A DNA stretch of 64,000 nucleotides from Phocaeicola_A sp045647865 (GCA_045647865.1 JAZRMW010000007.1:1-64000), one strand, 5' to 3'; positions 15,962 to 24,915 are shown, counted from the stretch's first letter. Notes: generated from the sequence alone by a model not told the origin. Numbers and translations: made by a program.

Positions 15962-16320
15962 ATGGACGATTTTAACGACAATATGGATGAGTTTTTTACT
16001 TATAGCATCATTTCAGGGGAATTTGATGACGATAAGAAGGTGAGTAAAAGAAAAGAGGATAACAAAAGGGTAGAGAAAACGAATGACAGTCCCTCCAAAA
16101 GGGCAAAGAGAATAACTACTGGAAGATATATGTGGTTGTATGCGTCTGGTTATTCGTCATTCTTTGCATAATATGCGGAGACTGTTCCTGTGGGAATGGT
16201 TTTTCTGTCCGCTCGCGTTACAAATGCGAGCGGACAGAACATGAATGCGGTACCTTACTCCCCTTTGCACAACAGACAGCAAACGAAGATAAAATCTTGA
16301 TTTATGAGAGAGGTAATTAA
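15962..16320 (+). pseudogene. Probable frameshifted single-span membrane protein
   Basis: The first frame (ATG 15962) gives an acidic then very basic head (VSKRKEDNKRVEKTN, SPSKRAKRITTGRY) and stops after an unlikely tail. The second frame from 16132 begins with a convincing transmembrane helix (VVVCVWLFVILCIICG) but has only a GTG start. Removing one AT from the ATATAT at 16126-16131 joins them into a ~118-residue protein: charged head, one membrane span and a Cys-rich tail (CSCGN, YKCERTEHEC). A 14-bp inverted repeat lies inside the tail (16203-16239). This may be a pseudogene, slipped-strand phase variation or a sequencing error. No family is recognised. Confidence 0.4.
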
Positions 16321-16397
16321 AATTTCAATCAAACTCATTTTTTGACACTTTTATATCTTTTTGCTATTCATTATGTCTCTCTTTGAGGCTTTTTTCG

Positions 16398-16405
16398 TAC
16401 TTTTG
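16398..16405 (+). promoter_or_regulatory. -7 promoter box immediately before ruvX
   Basis: TACTTTTG at 16398-16405 fits TAnnTTTG. It ends only 8 bp before the ruvX ATG at 16414, so the transcript would have almost no leader. No TTTG with the right spacing is visible. Confidence 0.5.
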
Positions 16406-16413
16406 CAGCCAAT

Positions 16414-16830
16414 ATGGGCAGAATACTTGCTATTGACTACGGAAAGAAGCGGACGGGATTGGCGGTGACCGACCCCCTGCAGATTATCGCCAATGGGTTG
16501 ACAACGGTACCTACAGCACAGTTGGAGGCGTTTATCCTTGACTATGTGAAACGGGAAGGAGTTGAGCGCATTGTGGTGGGACTACCACGACAAAACTCGG
16601 GTGAAGAATCTGAAAACATGAAGCGTATCACTCCCTTTGTGAACCGATTGAAAAAGGTGCTGCCTGATACCCCTTTGGAAATGGTAGACGAACGGTTTAC
16701 CTCTGTGTTGGCTCACCGTGCCATGCTGGATGCCGGACTGAAAAAGAAAGACCGGCAGAACAAGGCTTTAGTGGATGAGATAAGCGCCTGCATTATCCTT
16801 CAAACTTATATGGAGTCAAGAAGGATTTAA
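16414..16830 (+). CDS. ruvX: RuvX/YqgF pre-16S rRNA nuclease
   Basis: The protein has 138 residues, normal length. RILAIDYGKKRTGLAVTD carries the first catalytic Asp (about residue 7). VVGLPRQNSGEESENMKRI, EMVDERFTS and NKALVDEISACIILQTYM complete the RNase H-like active site. YqgF/RuvX processes the 16S rRNA 5' end; it was formerly called a putative Holliday junction resolvase. It lies 67 bp before def; both belong to translation maintenance. Confidence 0.93.
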   Translation: MGRILAIDYGKKRTGLAVTDPLQIIANGLTTVPTAQLEAFILDYVKREGVERIVVGLPRQNSGEESENMKRITPFVNRLKKVLPDTPLEMVDERFTSVLAHRAMLDAGLKKKDRQNKALVDEISACIILQTYMESRRI

Positions 16831-16897
16831 AAATTTAAAGATTGTAACTAACTTTTCGAAATTCAGAATTCAGAATTAATAATTCATACTTATAGAA

Positions 16898-17452
16898 ATG
16901 ATACTTCCTGTTTATATCTACGGACAGCCCGTATTAAGAAAGGTGGCTGAAGACATAACCCCTGATTACCCCAATTTGAAGGATTTGATTGACAACATGT
17001 TTGACACTATGGATCGTGCTGACGGTTGTGGTTTGGCCGCCCCACAGATTGGATTGCCCATACGTGTAGTGGTCATTGATTTGGATGTGTTGAGCGATGA
17101 CTATCCCGAATACAAAGGTTATCGCCGTGCGTTTATCAATCCACATATAATTGAAGTAGGAGAGGAGACTGACACGAAAGACGAAGGTTGCTTGAGCCTG
17201 CCAGGTATCAATGAGGCTGTGAAACGCCCCACACGCATCCATGTGAAGTACTTCGATGCCGACTGGCAAGAACACGACGAATGGGTGGATGGTTTCGAAG
17301 CACGTTGTATGCAGCATGAGTTTGACCATCTGGAAGGAAAGATGTTCATCGACCACTTGAGCGGATTGCGCAAGCAGATGATTAAAGGCAAGCTGACCAA
17401 CATGCTGAAAGGAAGTGTGCGTTGCTCATACAAGACGAAGACGGTGAAGTAA
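16898..17452 (+). CDS. def: Peptide deformylase
   Basis: The protein has 184 residues. All three PDF motifs are present: GCGLAAPQIG (43-52), EGCLSLPG (96-103, metal ligand Cys98) and QHEFDHLEG (139-147, metal ligands His140 and His144, catalytic Glu141). It removes the N-formyl group from nascent proteins. It lies downstream of ruvX on the same strand. Confidence 0.97.
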   Translation: MILPVYIYGQPVLRKVAEDITPDYPNLKDLIDNMFDTMDRADGCGLAAPQIGLPIRVVVIDLDVLSDDYPEYKGYRRAFINPHIIEVGEETDTKDEGCLSLPGINEAVKRPTRIHVKYFDADWQEHDEWVDGFEARCMQHEFDHLEGKMFIDHLSGLRKQMIKGKLTNMLKGSVRCSYKTKTVK

Positions 17453-17584
17453 TTCCTATATACCTATTATATTATATATAGGAGTGTAGGAGAGGGCGGT
17501 AACAGGGGTGTGAGACACTTAAATAAGAAACACATACTTTTGCTGCACTCCTGTAACTTCTGAACTCCCCCCAAAAGAAACTGC
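17453..17584. repeat. Word-repeat spacer between def and the TPR gene
   Basis: A palindromic TATATA-rich start (17457-17481) is followed by GTGTAGGAGAG words and, at 17546-17570, CACTCCTGTAACTTCTGAAC, the same CTCCTGAA word family as at 4.5 and 31.5 kb. Confidence 0.5.
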
Positions 17585-19621
17585 ATGTTCCGAAAAATCC
17601 TCTTCCATATCCTGATGCTCTGTCATCTGACGGTATTGGCTCAAATCAATACCGACCGGGTGATGTTGATAGGCCGCAATGCCCTTTATTTTGAGGACTA
17701 TGTGTTGTCTATCCAATATTTCAATCAAGTTATCAGTGCGAAGCCTTATCTGCACCAACCCTATTTCTTCCGAGGATTGGCCAAATTGAATCTGGAGGAT
17801 TACAACGGCGCAGAGCAAGATTGTTCGGAAGCCATTGACAGAAATCCCTTCGTGGTGGACTATTACAAGTTGCGAGGTCTTGCACGCATCCATCAAGGGA
17901 AATATTCGGATGCTATCAGCGACTACAATGAGGCTATTGCCCATTCGCCAGAAAATGTCGGATTGTGGCACAACATGGTTTTATGCAAGATGCGCGAAAA
18001 GGACTTCGACGGTGCACGCACAGATGTGCAACGTCTGTTGACCATTTCTCCACGTTATGTACCGGGATACCTGATGAGTGCCGAGGTATGGATAAAGCAA
18101 CAGGATACACTGAAAGCAGAAGCTGACATCAACCGTGCTTTGGATTTGGACAAATACAATGCTGACTCATGGAGCGTGCGTGCCATGCTTTATCTACAAC
18201 AAAAACGATATGAAGAGGCAGAAAGCGATTTGGGACAGGCCATACACTTGGCATCGATGAATGCCGGAAACTATATCAACCGCGCCCTTGCCCGCTACCA
18301 TCGCAACAATCTGCGTGGCGCCATGAGTGACTATGACATCGCCGTAGATATGGAACCGAACAATCTTATCGGTCTTTATAACCGTGGTTTGTTGCGTGCA
18401 CAGGTAGGAGATGACAATCGGGCTATAGAGGATTTTGACCGTGTCATAGAACTTGAGCCGGATAATATGATGGCAATCTTCAACCGTGCTTTATTGCGCG
18501 ACCAAACGGGAGATTATCGTGGAGCCATAGAGGACTACTCTACAGTGTTGGAAGAATATCCGAATTTCTTGGCCGGCTATCAACAACGTGCTGCTGCCCG
18601 ACGGAAAATAGGGGATAGACGAGGAGCTGAAAGAGATGAAGGTATCTTGTTGAAAGCTGAAATAGATCGCCGGAATGCATGGGTTGCTGGAGACAAAAAA
18701 GAGGAAGAGGAAAAGACTGAAAAGACACGCAAAAAATCGGACCGCAACGTAAAGAACTATCGGAAGTTGGTTGTAGCCGATAACGAAGAACTGCAACAAA
18801 AATACAAAAATGAATATCGGGGAAAGATTCAGAACCGCAACGTAAAGATTGAATTAGAACCGATGTTTGTACTGACATATTACCAAAAGGAAAGCGAAGT
18901 GAAGCGTCCCGTAACCTTCCACAAGGTTGTGGATGAACTGAACAATCTGCAGGTATTGGACAAACGCCTTTACATCACTAACCAAGAGTCACCTCTGAAT
19001 CAGGCTCAGGTGGACGAGCATTTCACTTCGATTGACAAGTATTCGACCTCCATCGTAGAGCATCCCCGTAGGGCTGACTTGCAATTTGCCCGTGCTTTGG
19101 ATTTCTATCTAGTGCAAGACCTTGCCAGCGCTATCGATGATTTGACACAAGCTATTCTGAAAAATGACAAATTTGTCCCGGCCTACTTCAATCGAGCACT
19201 CGTACGATGCAAACAGTTGGAGTACCAACGAGCTGAAGAATCGGCCGAAATGATGGAACATGACAATATCAAGTTGGACAACAAATCCAAATTGCCCACC
19301 CCACAGATGGGACATGTACATGACTATGAACTGATTCGTTCAGATCTGAACAAAGTGATTGAATTGGCACCAGACTTTGAATATGCCTATTACAACCGTG
19401 CTGTGCTCTTTTGTCAACAAAACGATTATCACGCTGCAGTGGTGGATTTCGGAAAGGCCATTGAACTCAATCCTGAGTTTGCTGAAGCTTATTACAATCG
19501 TGGATTGACCCACATCTTCTTGGGACAGACCAAGGCAGGTTTGGCTGACCTGAGCAAAGCCGGAGAATTAGGCTTATTCAAGGCTTACAACATCATCAAA
19601 CGACATACGAATGATGAGTAA
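17585..19621 (+). CDS. Large exported tetratricopeptide repeat protein
   Basis: The protein has 678 residues. The N-terminus MFRKILFHILMLCHLTVLAQ looks like a signal peptide cleaved after LAQ. TPR units occur at about 45-350 (for example NPFVVDYYKLRGLARIHQGK and PNNLIGLYNRGLLRAQVGDD) and again at about 505-670 (FVPAYFNRALVRCKQLEY, EFAEAYYNRGLTHIFLGQ). A highly charged spacer (about 375-430, KKEEEEKTEKTRKKSDRN) separates the two TPR blocks. Its role is probably scaffolding in the periplasm or at the outer membrane; partners are unknown. It precedes thrS by 172 bp. Confidence 0.88.
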   Translation: MFRKILFHILMLCHLTVLAQINTDRVMLIGRNALYFEDYVLSIQYFNQVISAKPYLHQPYFFRGLAKLNLEDYNGAEQDCSEAIDRNPFVVDYYKLRGLARIHQGKYSDAISDYNEAIAHSPENVGLWHNMVLCKMREKDFDGARTDVQRLLTISPRYVPGYLMSAEVWIKQQDTLKAEADINRALDLDKYNADSWSVRAMLYLQQKRYEEAESDLGQAIHLASMNAGNYINRALARYHRNNLRGAMSDYDIAVDMEPNNLIGLYNRGLLRAQVGDDNRAIEDFDRVIELEPDNMMAIFNRALLRDQTGDYRGAIEDYSTVLEEYPNFLAGYQQRAAARRKIGDRRGAERDEGILLKAEIDRRNAWVAGDKKEEEEKTEKTRKKSDRNVKNYRKLVVADNEELQQKYKNEYRGKIQNRNVKIELEPMFVLTYYQKESEVKRPVTFHKVVDELNNLQVLDKRLYITNQESPLNQAQVDEHFTSIDKYSTSIVEHPRRADLQFARALDFYLVQDLASAIDDLTQAILKNDKFVPAYFNRALVRCKQLEYQRAEESAEMMEHDNIKLDNKSKLPTPQMGHVHDYELIRSDLNKVIELAPDFEYAYYNRAVLFCQQNDYHAAVVDFGKAIELNPEFAEAYYNRGLTHIFLGQTKAGLADLSKAGELGLFKAYNIIKRHTNDE

Positions 19622-19793
19622 TGAGCACTTTGTTGCTTATTACAAGTCAGAAGTGAATGCATATATAAACGCATATTACTTACAGAAATCATAAAAAATC
19701 CCTATTGCCGATATATTTTTTTCTACAAAAGACCGTGAAACTCAAAAGAAATCGCTAATTTTGCGGCTTAAAAGACGAAAAAAACAACAGAAT

Positions 19794-21734
19794 ATGATAA
19801 AGATTACATTTCCTGACGGTTCTATTCGTGAATACAACGAAGGGGTAACCGGTCTGCAGATTGCAGAAAGTATCAGTTCACGTTTGGCACAGGACGTGCT
19901 TGCGTGTGGAGTGAATGGTGAAACTTGGGACTTGTCACGTCCTATCAATAATGATGCCTCCATTGTCCTTTACAAGTGGGATGACGAACAAGGCAAACAT
20001 GCTTTCTGGCACACAAGTGCACACTTGTTGGCCGAGGCATTGCAAGAACTCTATCCCGGTATCCAATTCGGTATAGGTCCTGCTATCGAAAGCGGTTTCT
20101 ATTACGATGTAGATCCAGGTGAAACAACTATCAAGGAAGGCGACCTTGCCAATATCGAGAAGAAAATGACTGAATTGGCAGCTAAGAAAGAGGTACTCGT
20201 TAGAGAAGAAATCTCTAAAGAAGATGCTCTGAAGATGTTTGGTGATCGTGGCGAAACTTACAAGTGTGAGCTTATTTCTGAATTGGAAGACGGAACTATC
20301 ACCACCTATACACAAGGTGCATTCACAGACCTTTGCCGTGGACCTCACTTGACAAGTACCGCTCCCATCAAGGCTATCAAGTTGACTTCTGTAGCCGGTG
20401 CTTACTGGAGAGGACAAGAAGACCGCAAGCAGTTGACACGTATCTATGGTATTTCTTTCCCTAAAAAGAAAATGCTTGATGAATATCTCGCTTTGATGGA
20501 GGAGGCCAAGAAGCGTGACCACCGTAAGATTGGTAAAGAAATGGAGCTCTTCATGTTCTCTGAAACTGTAGGTAAGGGCTTGCCAATGTGGTTGCCGAAG
20601 GGAACAGCTTTGCGTCTCCGTTTGGAAGATTTCTTGAAGCGTATCCAGAAGCGTTTCGGCTACCAGCAAGTAATGACTCCCCACATCGGTAACAAGGAGT
20701 TGTGGGTAACTTCCGGTCACTATGCAAAATATGGTAAAGACTCATTCCAACCTATCCATACTCCAGAAGAAAACGAGGAATACCTGTTGAAACCGATGAA
20801 CTGTCCTCACCATTGTGAAATTTACAAGCATAAGCCCCGTTCTTACAAAGACCTGCCTGTCCGCTTAGCTGAATTCGGAACTGTATATCGTTATGAGCAG
20901 AGTGGTGAGTTGCATGGTCTGACCCGTGTACGTAGCTTTACTCAGGATGATGCACACATCTTCTGCCGTCCTGACCAAGTGAAGGATGAATTCCTCCGCG
21001 TGATGGACATCATCTTCATTATCTTCCGCGCATTGAACTTTGAAAACTTCGAAGCTCAGATTTCTCTCCGCGACAAGGAAAACCGCAGCAAGTATATCGG
21101 TAGCGATGAAAACTGGGAACGTGCAGAACGTGCTATCGTAGAAGCATGTGAAGAAAAGGGCTTGAAGGCAAAGGTGGAATATGGCGAAGCTGCATTCTAT
21201 GGCCCTAAGCTCGACTTCATGGTGAAGGATGCCATCGGACGTCGTTGGCAATTGGGTACTATCCAGGTGGACTATAACTTGCCCGAACGTTTCGAACTCG
21301 AATACATGGGTTCTGACAACCAAAAACATCGTCCGGTAATGATTCATCGCGCACCCTTCGGTTCTATGGAGCGTTTCTGTGCCGTATTGATTGAACACAC
21401 TGGCGGTAAGTTCCCCTTGTGGTTGACTCCAGACCAAGTAGTTATCCTCCCCATCTCAGAAAAGTTCAACGATTATGCAGAAGAGGTGAGAGCTTATCTC
21501 GACAGCATGGATATCCGTGCCATTGTGGACGACCGTAACGAAAAGATTGGCCGTAAGATTCGCGACAATGAGCTGAAACACATCCCCTACATGCTGATTG
21601 TTGGTGAAAAAGAAGCCGAAAATCGTGAAGTTTCAGTACGAAAACAAGGCGAAGGCGACCAAGGAAGCAAAAAAATTGAAGATTTTGCAAAGATTTTGAA
21701 CGAAGAAGTTCAAAATATGATAAATAAATATTAA
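19794..21734 (+). CDS. thrS: Threonyl-tRNA synthetase
   Basis: The protein has 646 residues. Domain order is TGS (about 1-62, MIKITFPDGSIREYNEGV), the SAD editing domain with HTSAHLLAEAL (about 73-83), and the class II catalytic core. The core has MNCPHHCEIYK (zinc ligand Cys337), RLAEFGTVYRYEQSG and the motif 3 region HRAPFGSMERF. The C-terminal anticodon domain ends in KILNEEVQNMI. The start was set at 19794; a -7-like TAATTTTG lies at 19756-19763. It heads the conserved thrS-infC-rpmI-rplT cluster, although a hairpin terminator separates it from infC. Confidence 0.98.
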   Translation: MIKITFPDGSIREYNEGVTGLQIAESISSRLAQDVLACGVNGETWDLSRPINNDASIVLYKWDDEQGKHAFWHTSAHLLAEALQELYPGIQFGIGPAIESGFYYDVDPGETTIKEGDLANIEKKMTELAAKKEVLVREEISKEDALKMFGDRGETYKCELISELEDGTITTYTQGAFTDLCRGPHLTSTAPIKAIKLTSVAGAYWRGQEDRKQLTRIYGISFPKKKMLDEYLALMEEAKKRDHRKIGKEMELFMFSETVGKGLPMWLPKGTALRLRLEDFLKRIQKRFGYQQVMTPHIGNKELWVTSGHYAKYGKDSFQPIHTPEENEEYLLKPMNCPHHCEIYKHKPRSYKDLPVRLAEFGTVYRYEQSGELHGLTRVRSFTQDDAHIFCRPDQVKDEFLRVMDIIFIIFRALNFENFEAQISLRDKENRSKYIGSDENWERAERAIVEACEEKGLKAKVEYGEAAFYGPKLDFMVKDAIGRRWQLGTIQVDYNLPERFELEYMGSDNQKHRPVMIHRAPFGSMERFCAVLIEHTGGKFPLWLTPDQVVILPISEKFNDYAEEVRAYLDSMDIRAIVDDRNEKIGRKIRDNELKHIPYMLIVGEKEAENREVSVRKQGEGDQGSKKIEDFAKILNEEVQNMINKY

Positions 21735-21754
21735 TTTTGCAGCCGCTTAAACAT

Positions 21755-21789
21755 AAGCAACTCGGAAATAAACAATCCGAGTTGCTTTT
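21755..21789 (+). terminator. Hairpin terminator or attenuator between thrS and infC
   Basis: A 12-bp perfect stem AAGCAACTCGGA/TCCGAGTTGCTT (21755-21766 with 21776-21787) is followed by TT and a purine. The T-run is short, so readthrough into infC is possible. Confidence 0.75.
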
Positions 21790-21860
21790 GTGTTAACGAT
21801 AAAGAATTAAATTAATTAGAGTAAAAACAAAAAGATTCAAAAGAAACAGTAAGTTTTTGA

Positions 21861-22460
21861 ATGAAAAACGACAATCTTAAAGGGCAACACCGAATCAACG
21901 AACAGATTCGTGCCAAAGAAGTCCGCATCGTGGGCGATGACATGGAGCCAGCCGTTTATCCTATCGCACAAGCATTGAAAATGGCAGAAGACAGAGAAGT
22001 GGACTTGGTGGAAATTTCACCTAACGCACAACCTCCCGTATGTAAGCTCATCGAATATTCTAAATTTCTTTATCAGTTAAAGAAGCGTCAAAAAGAACAG
22101 AAGGCTAAGCAAGTGAAGGTCGATGTAAAGGAAATTCGATTCGGACCCCAGACAGATGACCACGACTACAACTTCAAGCTCAAACATGCCATCGGATTCC
22201 TTCAGGATGGTGACAAAGTAAAAGCATACGTATTCTTCAAAGGACGCAGTATCCTCTTCAAAGAACAAGGTGAAGTTCTTCTCTTGCGTTTTGCCAACGA
22301 TTTGGAAGAATATGCCAAGGTGGATCAAATGCCGATACTTGAAGGAAAGCGCATGACCATTTTCCTTAGCCCTAAAAAGGGTATGGCAACAAAGAAAGGA
22401 AATGCCGCAACACAACCCAAACCTGCCAAAGCAGAAAAGAAGGTTGACACTGAAGAGTAA
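21861..22460 (+). CDS. infC: Translation initiation factor IF-3
   Basis: The protein has 199 residues. The N-domain begins HRINEQIRAKEVRIVGDD and the C-domain contains VKEIRFGPQTDDHDYNFKLK. The helix-strand tail MPILEGKRMTIFLSPKK is followed by an Ala/Lys-rich extension (about 175-199) common in Bacteroidetes. It starts with ATG, not the rare AUU of E. coli infC. IF-3 blocks subunit joining and proofreads the start codon. It is followed by rpmI and rplT. Confidence 0.97.
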   Translation: MKNDNLKGQHRINEQIRAKEVRIVGDDMEPAVYPIAQALKMAEDREVDLVEISPNAQPPVCKLIEYSKFLYQLKKRQKEQKAKQVKVDVKEIRFGPQTDDHDYNFKLKHAIGFLQDGDKVKAYVFFKGRSILFKEQGEVLLLRFANDLEEYAKVDQMPILEGKRMTIFLSPKKGMATKKGNAATQPKPAKAEKKVDTEE

Positions 22461-22480
22461 AAACAAAAAAAGAAGAAAAC

Positions 22481-22513
22481 GTGCGTAGCGCCATCGGTAT
22501 AGTGCGCTACCAC
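22481..22513 (+). promoter_or_regulatory. Hairpin in the rpmI leader
   Basis: GTAGCGC (22485-22491) pairs with GCGCTAC (22504-22510), extended by GTG/CAC outside with one bulge. It lies between infC and rpmI, has no T-run, and so may be a ribosomal-protein binding site or an mRNA stability element. Function is inferred only. Confidence 0.35.
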
Positions 22514-22545
22514 ACTATTAATAACAATTTAAACAATTAAAAAAC

Positions 22546-22743
22546 ATGCCGAAGATTAAGACTAATTCCGGTGCTAAAAAAAGATTCACTCTTACCGGAA
22601 CAGGAAAGATCAAGAGAAAACACGCTTTTCACAGCCACATCTTGACAAAGAAGACTAAAAAGCAAAAGAGAAACCTTTGCCATTCAGGTTTGGTACACAC
22701 TGCCAACGTGGATTCAGTAAAGCAACTCCTCTGCATGAAGTAA
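22546..22743 (+). CDS. rpmI: 50S ribosomal protein L35
   Basis: The protein has 65 residues, usual length. MPKIKTNSGAKKRFTLTGTG and the basic KIKRKHAFHSHILTKK with RNLCHSGLVH are the L35 signature. It lies between infC and rplT as in most bacteria. Confidence 0.98.
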   Translation: MPKIKTNSGAKKRFTLTGTGKIKRKHAFHSHILTKKTKKQKRNLCHSGLVHTANVDSVKQLLCMK

Positions 22744-22876
22744 TCTTTCATCAAAACGAAACAGAGCGAATAGCGTAAAAGAAATTAATTTAAGTTATTA
22801 ACCGAATGTTTAGCAAAGACAAGTTCACCTATAAAAAACAGAAGGTGGCGCTAACGTTCAAAAAGAATTAAAAACT
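22744..22876. other. Unusually long rpmI-rplT spacer
   Basis: This spacer is 133 bp, whereas these two genes are often 20-60 bp apart in other bacteria. It is A-rich with GGTGGCGCTAACG near 22845-22857, and holds no promoter box that I can support. It could carry an L20 autoregulatory site; that is inference. Confidence 0.3.
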
Positions 22877-23221
22877 ATGCCAAGATCAGTAAATCATGTA
22901 GCTTCTAGAGCTAAGAGAAAGAAAATTTTAGGTCTTACCCGTGGATATTTCGGTGCTCGTAAGAATGTATGGACCGTTGCTAAGAACACTTGGGAAAAGG
23001 GTCTTACTTATGCATTCCGTGACCGTCGTAACAAGAAGCGTTCTTTCCGTGCATTGTGGATTCAGCGTATCAACGCTGCCGCTCGCTTGGAAGGTATGTC
23101 TTACTCAACATTGATGGGTGCCCTTCACAAGGCTGGTATCGAAATCAACCGTAAGGTGTTGGCTGACCTCGCTATGAACCACCCTGAAGCATTCAAGGCT
23201 ATTGTAGCTAAGGTAAAGTAA
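22877..23221 (+). CDS. rplT: 50S ribosomal protein L20
   Basis: The protein has 114 residues. It opens MPRSVNHVASRAKRKKILGL, followed by KGLTYAFRDRRNKKRSFRAL and LWIQRINAAARLEGMSYSTL, all characteristic of L20. It is the last gene of the block, with a strong terminator 28 bp downstream. In other bacteria L20 represses its own operon. Confidence 0.98.
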   Translation: MPRSVNHVASRAKRKKILGLTRGYFGARKNVWTVAKNTWEKGLTYAFRDRRNKKRSFRALWIQRINAAARLEGMSYSTLMGALHKAGIEINRKVLADLAMNHPEAFKAIVAKVK

Positions 23222-23249
23222 GAAAAGAGATTTTCTAGATTTACATAAC

Positions 23250-23288
23250 ATGCCCCGCTTTTCTAATGAGAAGTGGGGCATTGTTTTT
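23250..23288 (+). terminator. Terminator of the infC-rpmI-rplT unit
   Basis: A 14-bp stem with two G-T pairs (23250-23263 with 23268-23281) has a 4-nt loop TAAT and is followed by TGTTTTTTA. Confidence 0.9.
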
Positions 23289-23397
23289 TAGAATTAAATA
23301 TTCTATATCCCCGAAAAGCCAAACTATGTATTTCAGTATTACAATGAAAAAGGATGTATCTTAAGACACATCCTCTCAACTCATATATTTCCTCAAG

Positions 23398-23470
23398 AGC
23401 GGCAAACGGGGTTCGAACCCGCGACCCTCAGCTTGGGAAGCTGATGCTCTACCAACTGAGCTACTGCCGC
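23398..23470 (-). tRNA. tRNA-Gly (anticodon CCC)
   Basis: The 73-nt minus-strand sequence folds fully. The acceptor GCGGCAG pairs with TTGCCGC (G7-T66 wobble); the D stem is GCTC/GAGC; the anticodon stem TCAGC/GCTGA holds loop TTCCCAA; the T stem is GCGGG/CCCGT. Anticodon CCC reads GGG. Discriminator base is T. CCA is not encoded. Confidence 0.95.
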
Positions 23471-23482
23471 ATAAATGCTTTG

Positions 23483-23513
23483 CAAAAGTACGAAAGAATT
23501 ATTAACGGACAAA
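23483..23513 (-). promoter_or_regulatory. tRNA-Gly promoter
   Basis: On the minus strand TTTG (23513-23510), a 19-nt spacer and TACTTTTG (23490-23483) lie 12 bp before the tRNA 5' end, an ideal Bacteroidetes promoter. Confidence 0.85.
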
Positions 23514-23844
23514 CACTTGAACAAAAAAAAATTCTCGAGCTTAAAAAAAATATTCAAGAAAAGATTTTTTAGTGAAAAGAACAGATTTTTATTGCTGAAT
23601 ATTTGGAAATTTCAATCATTAGCTCTATCTTTGTACTACGAAAAAGCTAAAGGCCGTATCAGTCAGATTGGGAAACTCATCAAATAATCTGAAATGCCGA
23701 GAATAGCTTCGTTCATCAATGGCGTGCCGCCCCTTCGTGGTTAGGCGGATTACAAAGAGGAACGGGCCCTCAAATCCTTCTACTCGGAGTTTCATCATCA
23801 TCACTGGTACGGCCGTTTTTATATTTATTTCTCAACCATCCACT
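23514..23844. other. Gene-free stretch between tRNA-Gly and mltG
   Basis: It holds AT-rich sequence with poly-A tracts (23522-23555) and no supported gene. The short Lys-rich reading frames here have no promoter and look like chance translations of A-tracts. Confidence 0.5.
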
Positions 23845-24873
23845 TTACTTTATCCCCCTTTTATTCAGAGCCTGCTGATATCGGCGTGCATTAGCATTAT
23901 GTTGGGCGAGGGTAGTAGCAAAATTATGAGTACCCGAAAAATCTTCTTTAGCACACATGTACAGATAATTATGCTTGACAGGATTAAGCACAGCTTCAAG
24001 AGCCGCCATAGAAGGAATGCGGATAGGCCCCGGAGGAAGTCCCTTATATATATAGGTATTATAAGGAGAATCAATAGCCAGATGCTTATTGAGAATGCGA
24101 CGCAAAGTAGGATCACCAGTGGCAAACTTCACAGTAGGGTCAGCCTGTAGGAGCATTCCCCGATGCAAACGATTGAGATAAAGACCTGCAACAATAGGCT
24201 TTTCGGCATTTACAGCAGTCTCTTCATCCACAATAGATGCTAAAGTTGACACTTCAACAGGAGTAAGCCCCAAAGCTTCGGCTTTTTCCTTACGAGCATT
24301 ATTCCAATAAGTTGTGTACTCTTTTTGAAAACGTTGCAAAAGATTCCCTACTGAAATATTCCAATAAACTTCATAAGTGTTGGGAATAAAGAGTATAGGT
24401 AGAGTAGATTCCGTATATCCTAAACTATCTACACGGCTTTTATCTGTCAAATATGCCATAATTTCCTCTTCACTAATCATCAATTGTTTAGATAACGATT
24501 GTGCCATACGGTCAATTGTACGCACACTGGGTACAACCAATCTGACAGGCGATTGCCATCCAAGCCTCATACGACGAACAGCCGTACGCAAATTATCATC
24601 CGCATTAAAAGCATAGCATCCAGGCTTCACCTGAGTATATCCTTCATATTGCATCAACCAATCAAAAGCTTTTGGCTTCTGGGGTGAAAGAACCTCCTGT
24701 ACTTTATGACTGACAGAATCTGGAGTATCATCACGATCTATATATATGCGGGCCTCTCCTGCAATGCGAAATGCTGGTGTAAAGAATGTATCGTAAATCA
24801 AATATCCGACAATAACTGCTGTAATCTGCAAAATCAACACTGAAGACAATAATACGAGATGTTTCCTTTTCAT
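23845..24873 (-). CDS. mltG: Endolytic peptidoglycan transglycosylase MltG (YceG-like)
   Basis: The protein has 342 residues. One N-terminal membrane anchor (about 5-30) precedes a LysM-like region (about 35-170) and the YceG catalytic domain. That domain has LASIVDEETAVNAEKPIVAG, with Glu218 at the position of the E. coli MltG catalytic Glu218, then LYLNRLHRGMLLQADPTVKF. It cleaves nascent glycan strands at the periplasmic face of the inner membrane. The start at 24873 is supported by the promoter at 24916-24946; the 15 upstream in-frame codons would overlap the -7 box. Confidence 0.93.
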   Translation of the reverse strand: MKRKHLVLLSSVLILQITAVIVGYLIYDTFFTPAFRIAGEARIYIDRDDTPDSVSHKVQEVLSPQKPKAFDWLMQYEGYTQVKPGCYAFNADDNLRTAVRRMRLGWQSPVRLVVPSVRTIDRMAQSLSKQLMISEEEIMAYLTDKSRVDSLGYTESTLPILFIPNTYEVYWNISVGNLLQRFQKEYTTYWNNARKEKAEALGLTPVEVSTLASIVDEETAVNAEKPIVAGLYLNRLHRGMLLQADPTVKFATGDPTLRRILNKHLAIDSPYNTYIYKGLPPGPIRIPSMAALEAVLNPVKHNYLYMCAKEDFSGTHNFATTLAQHNANARRYQQALNKRGIK

Positions 24874-24915
24874 AAGTACAATAAAAAATATGCGTAAGTA
24901 TGTAAAATAAGACTG

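Noticed and set aside
23475..23687. 70-residue Lys- and Phe-rich open frame after tRNA-Gly
   Set aside because: It starts inside the tRNA promoter region, runs through A-tracts, and has no family resemblance.
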